A DNA stretch of 5,406 bases, taken from positions 1 through 5,406 of the forward strand of contig JAOUGZ010000220.1 in assembly GCA_029865405.1 (NCBI GenBank), written 5' to 3'. This DNA is from Betaproteobacteria bacterium (lineage in GTDB: Bacteria; Pseudomonadota; Gammaproteobacteria; Burkholderiales; SG8-39). Made by a program: the position numbers and the translations under genes. How positions within the stretch are numbered: the first letter of the stretch is position 1; each line of letters opens with the position of its first letter. This document shows, in pieces, positions 1-5,406 of the stretch. The notes beneath the pieces are model-generated. The model was not told where the DNA came from and ran no database searches. It saw nothing but the letters and a program-made list of their open reading frames with translations.

Positions 1-1523
<1,523 letters not shown>

Positions 1524-1529
1524 CTAGGG

Positions 1530-1535
1530 ATGATA
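1530..1535 (-). promoter_or_regulatory. Possible -10 element of argG (TATCAT)
   Basis: On the - strand TATCAT differs from TATAAT at one position. It would start a transcript near 1523, giving a leader of about 18 nt that contains the GGAGAG ribosome site. No TTGACA-like -35 box is visible at 15-18 bp spacing, so this is a weak call. The element would lie only about 12 bp from the opposing TAGAAT of the divergent gene, so the two polymerases could not occupy the region together. Confidence 0.3.
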
Positions 1536-1547
1536 CGTGATGGTGGA

Positions 1548-1553
1548 TAGAAT
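1548..1553 (+). promoter_or_regulatory. Possible -10 element (TAGAAT), leaderless arrangement
   Basis: TAGAAT matches the -10 consensus at five of six positions. It is followed by exactly 7 nt and then an in-frame GTG at 1561-1563, the same geometry as the TAGAAT before yajQ. If it is used, transcription would begin at or one base before that GTG and the mRNA would have no leader. No good -35 box is visible. The hexamer overlaps the alternative ATG at 1552, and both readings cannot hold for the same transcript. Confidence 0.4.
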
Positions 1554-2217
1554 GGCGGCCGTGCGCGCCCTCCTGCCGTCGCTGCTCGCCGCCCTGTCGC
1601 TCAACTGCGCCGCCGCGCCTTTCGCCGTGCAGCTGGGCGAGGCGCGCCTGGTGCTGGATGCGCCGCCGGGATTCGCCGACACGCTCGATCTCGCCTCGCC
1701 GCGACTGCGCGAGCTCGCCGAGAGCCTGACCTCCGCCTCCAACCGCATCCTGCTGTTCGCACTGACCGACGCCGACCTGCGCCTGTTCAGCCAGGGCGAT
1801 GCGCCGGCGCTGCAGCGCTACCTGCTGCTGGCGACGCCGCGCGCGCTGGAGCGCGACAGCGTCGGCCTCAGCCAGTTCCGCGAGTTCAGCGCCGACGCGG
1901 TGCGCAGCCTCGGCGAGGCGGCGCAGCCGGCCGATTTCAAGGCGTTCCTGAACGCGCAGGCGATCGGGCGCACCAGCCTGCTGCGGGTGCTGCGCCACGA
2001 GCCGCTGGTGGCGTCCCACCTCGTCGGTACGCGCCTGCCCCCGCGCCACGGCGACGCGCCGCAATACCTCCTGTCCACGACGACGCAGCTTCTGCTGCGC
2101 GGCAAGGTGCTCAGCGTGTCGGTCTATGCCGCGTACCACGACGCGGTGGACGCCGCCTGGCTGCTGGACATGACGCAGCGCTGGACCGGCGAAATTCAGC
2201 GCCTGAATGCCCGCTAG
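1552..2217 (+). CDS. Predicted exported protein of unknown function
   Basis: I do not recognise this family. From the ATG at 1552 the product has 221 residues. The N-terminus MAAVRALLPSLLAALSLNCAAAP looks like a signal peptide: an arginine, then a hydrophobic core, then an Ala-rich cleavage region near residues 19-22, so a periplasmic protein of about 200 residues is likely. The cysteine does not sit in a proper lipobox (LSLNC). The mature part starts with an apparent beta strand (FAVQLGEARLVLDAPPGF), continues as mostly helical sequence, and ends with a strand (GKVLSVSVYAAY) followed by a Trp-containing helix. The start is uncertain. An in-frame TGA at 1531-1533 limits it to GTG 1537, ATG 1540, GTG 1543, ATG 1552 or GTG 1561. 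ATG 1552 has GGTGGA just upstream at a short 4-nt spacing, whereas GTG 1561 fits a leaderless start and a compact signal peptide (MRALLPSLL). Its end overlaps the next gene by 11 bp, implying co-expression. Confidence 0.78.
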   Translation: MAAVRALLPSLLAALSLNCAAAPFAVQLGEARLVLDAPPGFADTLDLASPRLRELAESLTSASNRILLFALTDADLRLFSQGDAPALQRYLLLATPRALERDSVGLSQFREFSADAVRSLGEAAQPADFKAFLNAQAIGRTSLLRVLRHEPLVASHLVGTRLPPRHGDAPQYLLSTTTQLLLRGKVLSVSVYAAYHDAVDAAWLLDMTQRWTGEIQRLNAR

Positions 2218-4411
2218 CGCGCAGGCGCGCGCCGTCGTCGGCGCCTACGCCGGCGAGATCGCGGAGGCTTACCGCGATGCCGCGCTGACCGAGCAGCTGG
2301 CGCGACTGCCGGCGCTGCTCGCCGCCCCCGCAGCGCGCCTAATCGCCGGCGGGCGTAACCGGAACATCCGCATCGAGCTGCCGCTCCAGGGCCGCACGAT
2401 CGCGGTGATGGTGAAGGCGTTCGGCGCGCAGCCCTGGTTCCGGGACCTGCGCGACCGGCGCCGCGGCTCCAAGGCGCGGCGCACGTGGCAAGCCGCGGCG
2501 CATCTCGCCGCGCACGGCGCCGGCACGCCCCCGCCCATCGGTTACCTCGAGCGCTGGGAAGGCACGCGGCTGCGCGAGAGCTACTACCTCGCCGAATACC
2601 AGGACGGCGCCGAAACCTTCCGCGATGCCCTGCTGCGCCTGTTCGACGGCGCCCCGCCGCGGGCGGCGGATTTCGTCGCGCTGCTGGAGTGCGTCGCGGC
2701 GGGCATCCGCGCCATGCACGACGCGGGATTCCTGCACAACGACCTCGGCAACCAGAACGTGCTGCTGCGCCCCGAGGGCGCCGCGCGCTGGTCCGGCTTC
2801 ATGGTCGTCGACCTGAATCGCAGCCGCCTGCGCGCCGCGCTCGGCCTGCGCCAGCGCGCGCGCGACCTGTCGCGCCTCGAATTGCCCTCGGACCTGCTGC
2901 AGATGCTCGCCGAAATGTACTGGCGCGGCATTCCGCCGCGCGCGCTGCTGCGCTGGGACCGCCGGTACCGGCGGCTTTACCGCCTGCAGGTGCTCAAGCG
3001 CCGCGCGCTCCAGGCGCTGCGGGAGTTGCGCGGCACGCGCCGCGCGGCGGCGCCCGCGCGCGATTACCCCGCGCCGCGCGAGCTGTGGATCTGGGACGAG
3101 GCCACCGCGCAGCCCATCGCCGCCCTCCTGCGGCGCGACCGCGTGCGCAATTTCCCGCGCTCGCGCTACACGCGCGTGCTGCTCGACGGGCTGCGCGGCG
3201 CCCCGCGCGCCTGGCGCGAGTACCGCGGGCTGCTGCCGCTGGCCTACGCGCAGCCGGTCGATTTCACCGGGCGCATCGGCATGGCGCTCGAGCCGACGCC
3301 GCGCACGCTCGAGCGCGAACTGGCCCTGCTCGCCGCGCTGGGCCCGGTGCCCGCGCTGGTGCGCTTCTACCACCACGATGCGCGCGATACCCTGCGCTGG
3401 CGCGCCGAACTGGTGCGCACGCTGCATCTCGCCGGGCATGCCGTCAGCGTGGCGCTGGTGCAGGACCGGCGCGCGGTGCGGGAGCCCGCGTCATGGCGCG
3501 CTTTCGCGCTCGAGGCGCTGGAGAACGTGGCGGGCATCGTCGAAGCGGTCGAAGTCGGCCACGCCGTCAATCGCGTCAAGTGGGGCGTCTGGGGATTCGA
3601 AGACCTGCGCGCGCTGTATGCGCCGCTGCCCGAACTGCAGGCGCGCTTTCCGGGGATGCGCTTCATGGGGCCCGCGCTGATCGATTTCGAGTATCCGGTC
3701 GCCTTCGCGGCGCTGCGCGAATGGCCGCGTGACGTGCCGCTCGCGGCGCTCTCGCATCACCTTTATGTCGACCGGCGCGGCGCGCCGGAGAACCCGCAGA
3801 ACGGGTTCGGCGCGCCGGAAAAATTCAGCCTCGGCCGCGCGCTGGCGCGCGCCGCACCCCATTGCGCGGACCGCTTCGTGGTCTCGGAAGTGAACTGGCC
3901 GTTGCGCGGCACGGGCGCGCACGCGCCCATCCACGCGCCGTACTTCCCGCCGTGGCGGCACGCGGGCGACCCGGGGGTAAGCGAGGACGAGTACGCGGAC
4001 CTGCTCCTGCGCTACCTGTGCCTTGCGCTCGGCTCGGGCATGGTGGAGCGGGTGTACTGGTGGCGCCTCGCCGCGCGCGGCTTCGGCCTCGTGGACGATA
4101 CCGACGCCGACGCGCTGCGGCCGCGCCCCGCTTACGCCCTGCTGAAGAATTTCCTGCGCGTGCTCGGGTCGGCTACCTTCATCAGCGCGCGCTTGCCGCC
4201 GCGCAGTGGCGCGCGGCATGGGCGCTACCGCTTTGCCTTCCGGCGCACGGACGGCGAGGTCGTCGCGCTGGCCTATGCGCACGGGCCGGCGCTGCCGTTC
4301 CCCGCCGATGAGGCTTTCGAGCGCGCCGAAGACGCCTTTGGCCGGGCGCTCGCCGGCGCGCCCGCGCGCCTCGACGGTCGGCCCGTCTACCTGCGCGGCG
4401 CGCGCGCGTAG
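2207..4411 (+). CDS. LPS-kinase-like domain fused to glycoside-hydrolase-like domain
   Basis: The 734-residue product has two parts. Residues about 45-275 resemble the lipopolysaccharide kinase group (WaaP/KdkA/InaA), protein-kinase-fold enzymes that phosphorylate lipid A-core sugars in the cytoplasm. The visible residues are a strand lysine (VMVK, K70), the catalytic loop [13 protein letters not shown] (D179, N184) and a metal-binding VVDLNRSR (D202, in place of DFG). Residues about 380-655 look like a TIM-barrel glycoside hydrolase of the GH-A type: VRFYHHD near 386, [13 protein letters not shown] (448-460), LSHHLYVD (515-522), VVSEVNWPL (558-566, putative nucleophile E561), VYWWRL (616-621) and [11 protein letters not shown] (640-650). 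A C-terminal beta segment ends in [10 protein letters not shown]. No signal peptide or membrane segment is apparent, so both domains should be cytoplasmic, which is unusual for a glycosidase. The ATG lies inside the upstream gene with no clear ribosome site, suggesting translational coupling. Substrates are unknown; the kinase call is firmer than the hydrolase call. Confidence 0.82.
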   Translation: MPASAQARAVVGAYAGEIAEAYRDAALTEQLARLPALLAAPAARLIAGGRNRNIRIELPLQGRTIAVMVKAFGAQPWFRDLRDRRRGSKARRTWQAAAHLAAHGAGTPPPIGYLERWEGTRLRESYYLAEYQDGAETFRDALLRLFDGAPPRAADFVALLECVAAGIRAMHDAGFLHNDLGNQNVLLRPEGAARWSGFMVVDLNRSRLRAALGLRQRARDLSRLELPSDLLQMLAEMYWRGIPPRALLRWDRRYRRLYRLQVLKRRALQALRELRGTRRAAAPARDYPAPRELWIWDEATAQPIAALLRRDRVRNFPRSRYTRVLLDGLRGAPRAWREYRGLLPLAYAQPVDFTGRIGMALEPTPRTLERELALLAALGPVPALVRFYHHDARDTLRWRAELVRTLHLAGHAVSVALVQDRRAVREPASWRAFALEALENVAGIVEAVEVGHAVNRVKWGVWGFEDLRALYAPLPELQARFPGMRFMGPALIDFEYPVAFAALREWPRDVPLAALSHHLYVDRRGAPENPQNGFGAPEKFSLGRALARAAPHCADRFVVSEVNWPLRGTGAHAPIHAPYFPPWRHAGDPGVSEDEYADLLLRYLCLALGSGMVERVYWWRLAARGFGLVDDTDADALRPRPAYALLKNFLRVLGSATFISARLPPRSGARHGRYRFAFRRTDGEVVALAYAHGPALPFPADEAFERAEDAFGRALAGAPARLDGRPVYLRGARA

Positions 4412-4414
4412 AAT
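4409..4414 (+). promoter_or_regulatory. Possible -10 element of yajQ (TAGAAT), leaderless arrangement
   Basis: TAGAAT overlaps the TAG stop of the preceding gene and is followed by exactly 7 nt before the yajQ ATG at 4422. The 10-bp gap upstream of yajQ contains no Shine-Dalgarno-like purine run (it reads AATCACCCCC), so a transcript starting at or next to the ATG is a reasonable explanation. No convincing -35 box is visible at 16-18 bp. The alternative is that yajQ is simply read through from the upstream genes. Confidence 0.45.
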
Positions 4415-4421
4415 CACCCCC

Positions 4422-4907
4422 ATGCCCTCCTTCGATATCGTTTCGCAGGTCAATGCCCAGGAAGTGAAGAATGCGCTCGAGCAGGCCAACAAGGAGATCC
4501 AGAACCGCTACGACTTCAAGGGTTCCGACGCGCGCATCGAGCAGGCCGAGATGGCGCTCACCGTGTTCGCCGACGACGAGTTCAAGCTCGGGCAGGTCCT
4601 CGACGTGCTGCGCCAGCGCATGGCCAAGCGCAGCATCGACGTGCGCTGCCTCGAGCTGGGCGCGGTGGACAAGGCCGCGGGCGACAAGGTGAAGCGGGTG
4701 GTGACCGTGAAGGTCGGCATCGCGCAGGAGAAGGCGAAGGAGATCCAGAAGCTGATCAAGGACGCGAAGCTCAAGGTGCAGGGCTCGATCCAGGGCGACC
4801 TGGTGCGCGTCTCCGGCGCGAAGAAGGACGAGCTGCAGGCGGCGATTCAGCTCGTGCGAGCCTCGGTGGCCGACGTTCCGCTCCAGTTCATCAACTTCCG
4901 CGAGTAA
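4422..4907 (+). CDS. yajQ: YajQ family nucleotide-binding protein
   Basis: The 161-residue protein matches YajQ over its whole length (the E. coli protein has 163). It begins [19 protein letters not shown], continues with [12 protein letters not shown], has the [22 protein letters not shown] block near residues 107-128, and ends QFINFRE. The family folds as two ferredoxin-like alpha/beta domains resembling RNA-binding modules. Members have been reported to bind nucleotides or RNA, and a Xanthomonas homologue binds cyclic di-GMP and acts with a transcription regulator in virulence; which role applies here cannot be read from the sequence. It is a soluble cytoplasmic protein. The ATG start is supported by the conserved N-terminus, although no ribosome site precedes it. 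The gene lies 10 bp after the kinase/hydrolase gene, and its last 17 bp overlap the convergent amidotransferase gene. Confidence 0.97.
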   Translation: MPSFDIVSQVNAQEVKNALEQANKEIQNRYDFKGSDARIEQAEMALTVFADDEFKLGQVLDVLRQRMAKRSIDVRCLELGAVDKAAGDKVKRVVTVKVGIAQEKAKEIQKLIKDAKLKVQGSIQGDLVRVSGAKKDELQAAIQLVRASVADVPLQFINFRE

Positions 4908-5406
4908 GCCCCTCCGTCCAGCGGTCGTAGATGCGGTCGGCGACCGCGTGCAGCGCGCTCACGCGCCGCTCGAGGTCGCGCCCGGTCTCCGCGGGCGCCT
5001 GCACGCCGGGCGAGCCCCGCGACTGCGCGATCTCGGCGGCGCCCAGGCGCAGCCAGTCGGCGATCGAATCCGCGGTCATCTCCACATGGCACTGCATGCC
5101 GAAATGGCGCCCGAGCGCGAACGCCTGGTTGACGCAATGCGCGTTCTCCAGCACGCGCGTGCCGCCGGGCGGGATGGAGAACGTCTCGCCGTGCCAGTGA
5201 AACGCCGCGAACGCCTGCACCGGGCCGAGCCACTCGCGCGCTACGGCGTTGTCCGCGACTTGCACCTCGCCCCAGCCGATCTCCTTGACGCCAGCGGGGC
5301 GCACTTCGCCGCCGAAGGCGCGTGCCAGCAGCTGCCCGCCCAGGCAGTGCCCGAGCAACGGCACGTCGTTGTGCACGGCATCGGTGATCAGGGCGAGCGC
5401 CGGAGC
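4891..5406 (-). CDS. Class I glutamine amidotransferase (5' end outside window)
   Basis: This reading frame is open from the right edge to a TGA at 4891-4893 on the complement, giving 171 visible codons. It carries the class I glutamine amidotransferase triad: the nucleophile elbow [12 protein letters not shown] (Cys codon at 5344-5346), and the His and Glu of GMQCHVEMT (His at 5086-5088, Glu at 5080-5082). A conserved HWHGETF lies between them. Such domains release ammonia from glutamine. The protein resembles the stand-alone GMP-synthase-like amidotransferases, whose acceptor is generally unknown, rather than GuaA itself, because no synthetase domain follows. The frame continues upstream of the GTG at 5374-5376 with plausible family sequence ([10 protein letters not shown]), so that GTG is not the start and the true start lies outside the window. 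QCHVE replaces the more common QFHPE, but the triad is intact. The final residues (LTRGS) are encoded antisense to the end of yajQ. Confidence 0.9.
   Translation of the reverse strand, partial: APALALITDAVHNDVPLLGHCLGGQLLARAFGGEVRPAGVKEIGWGEVQVADNAVAREWLGPVQAFAAFHWHGETFSIPPGGTRVLENAHCVNQAFALGRHFGMQCHVEMTADSIADWLRLGAAEIAQSRGSPGVQAPAETGRDLERRVSALHAVADRIYDRWTEGLTRGS

Noticed and set aside
1603..1611. Cysteine near the end of the signal peptide as a lipoprotein attachment site.
   Set aside because: The residues before it (LSLN) do not fit the lipobox, which needs a small residue at the position just before cysteine.
2200..2220. Possible frameshift joining the exported-protein gene and the kinase/hydrolase gene into one protein.
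   Set aside because: The first frame ends cleanly and the second has its own ATG and an N-terminal stretch before the kinase core. An overlap of 11 bp is ordinary for coupled genes.
2339..3439. Long open frame of 366 codons on the - strand, opposite the kinase domain.
   Set aside because: It is an antisense shadow with low-complexity Arg/Ala/Gln composition. The + strand frame has clear kinase motifs.
2485..3732. Long + strand open frame of 415 codons inside the kinase/hydrolase gene.
   Set aside because: It is an alternative frame dominated by Arg, Ala, Pro and Gly, as expected when codon third positions are GC-rich.
4398..4410. Alternating purine-pyrimidine run (GC repeats then TA) that could form Z-DNA.
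   Set aside because: Short GC alternations are common in this base composition, and this one lies in coding sequence for Gly-Ala-Arg-Ala; nothing else supports a role.
3491..4492. Long open frame of 333 codons on the - strand, opposite the hydrolase-like domain and the start of yajQ.
   Set aside because: It is an antisense shadow crossing two supported genes, with no family signature.

Overview
The window is GC-rich bacterial DNA (most third codon positions are G or C) and is almost entirely coding. The arginine genes argF and argG lie beside yajQ, and the ArgG is the long form of about 447 residues, like that of E. coli. This combination suggests a proteobacterium, most likely a betaproteobacterium. 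That placement is inferred from gene content and base composition, not from a search.

Layout from left to right. (1) The last 54 codons of ornithine carbamoyltransferase (argF) enter from the left on the + strand. (2) A complete argininosuccinate synthase gene (argG) lies on the - strand. It meets argF tail to tail, and their two stop codons share the centre of a perfect 16-bp palindrome. (3) A very compact divergent promoter region separates argG from a + strand run of three genes: a small predicted exported protein of unknown function; a 734-residue protein with an LPS-kinase-like (WaaP/KdkA/InaA-type) domain followed by a glycoside-hydrolase-like barrel; and yajQ. The first two overlap by 11 bp and are probably translationally coupled. 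yajQ follows after 10 bp but seems to have its own -10 element. (4) The right edge holds a - strand class I glutamine amidotransferase whose 5' end lies outside the window and whose 3' end overlaps the end of yajQ by 17 bp.

argF and argG encode consecutive steps of arginine synthesis (ornithine to citrulline to argininosuccinate), but here they are transcribed towards each other. The exported-protein and kinase/hydrolase pair is the least conventional part and may form an envelope-polysaccharide module. YajQ is a small, widely conserved nucleotide-binding protein. No RNA gene, mobile element, CRISPR array or gene-free stretch over 300 bp was seen; the longest non-coding gap is about 46 bp, between argG and the exported-protein gene.

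The main points for a second look are the kinase plus glycosidase-like fusion with its apparently altered acid/base motif, the two TAGAAT-N7-start arrangements that suggest leaderless transcripts, and the shared-stop palindrome between argF and argG.
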